Part shown: piece after piece, positions 37,157-37,207 of the stretch
Layout: the number at the start of each line of letters is the position of its first letter
Position numbering within the stretch: position 1 is the stretch's first letter
Assembly (NCBI RefSeq): GCF_900112065.1
Contig: NZ_FOKE01000022.1
Span: 1-37,207 of the forward strand
Source of the DNA: Cohnella sp. OV330
GTDB taxonomy: Bacteria > Bacillota > Bacilli > Paenibacillales > Paenibacillaceae
Direction of reading: 5' to 3'
DNA length: 37,207 bases
The notes under the pieces: model-generated
Told to the model about the DNA's origin: nothing
Database searches by the model: none
Seen by the model: only the letters and a program-made list of their open reading frames with translations
Position numbers and translations under genes: made by a program

Positions 37157-37207
37157 TTATGGTGCTGATGAAGGGATTCGAACCCCCGACCTACGCATTA
37201 CGAATGC
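37157..37207 (-). repeat. attR core: 51-bp direct repeat
   Basis: Identical to 1-51 and running to the window edge; the repeat may extend further. It adjoins the integrase end, as usual for attP-derived sites. Confidence 0.93.
37160..37207 (-). tRNA. tRNA-Thr(CGT), 3' part; 5' part beyond the window
   Basis: From the CCA (37160-37162) through acceptor strand, T arm and anticodon loop TTCGTAA (anticodon CGT, 37200-37202) into the anticodon stem. The 5' half should follow to the right. This copy is the functional one after integration. Acceptor, T-arm and anticodon parts are well formed. Confidence 0.85.

Overview
The window is a complete prophage of about 37.1 kb integrated in a tRNA-Thr(CGT) gene of a low-to-medium GC Firmicute, most likely a member of the Paenibacillaceae. 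The reasons are strong AGGAGG ribosome-binding sites, frequent GTG/TTG starts, Bacillus-type LexA boxes (CGAAC-N4-GTTC), a PBSX-like tail cluster, and a DnaD-like replication initiator. A 51-bp direct repeat holding the 3' part of the tRNA sits at both edges (1-51 and 37157-37207). The tRNA is on the minus strand, so the functional gene is rebuilt at the right edge and a 3' remnant is left at the left edge.

Only three genes run rightwards: a CI-like repressor, an ImmA/IrrE metallopeptidase, and the tyrosine integrase next to attR. Everything else runs leftwards from one divergent switch region (about 34.49-34.64 kb). In order of transcription: Cro-like repressor, excisionase-like protein and small early genes (34.5-32.1 kb); a replication initiator gene carrying a 12-bp-period iteron array, a candidate origin (31.2-32.1 kb); a middle block with PcfK/PcfJ-like and DUF3102-like proteins (31.2-26.4 kb); a sigma-region-4-like late regulator (25.9-26.3 kb); a small tyrosine recombinase; packaging genes with an HNH/P-loop fusion (25.2-21.1 kb); HK97-type portal, protease and capsid (21.1-17.8 kb); connectors (17.8-15.8 kb); a contractile PBSX/skin-type tail with sheath, tube, frameshifted chaperone, tape measure and baseplate (15.7-7.9 kb); fibres including a collagen-like one (7.9-3.4 kb); holin and M15 endolysin (3.0-1.8 kb); a lipoprotein (1.7-1.2 kb); and a small LexA-box-controlled operon by attL (1.05-0.25 kb). 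The virion should be a myovirus with a fairly short contractile tail.

Control is unusually readable. Four 19-bp operators tile the divergent promoters and a fifth lies inside the cro coding sequence. The repressor-ImmA pair resembles the ICEBs1/phi105-type proteolytic switch. LexA boxes also lie upstream of the integrase and in the promoter of the left-end operon, whose first gene is a stand-alone LexA-type DNA-binding domain followed by a WYL-like protein. DNA damage could therefore act on integrase and on this operon separately from the repressor. Three short promoter-terminator units point against the lytic operon in intergenic gaps. A canonical -1 slippery heptamer with a downstream stem adds a 54-residue extension to the tail chaperone; that extension is too short to be found as an ordinary gene.

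All function calls come from reading translated sequence and motifs by eye. No database search was run, so family names are recognitions of varying strength, as scored.
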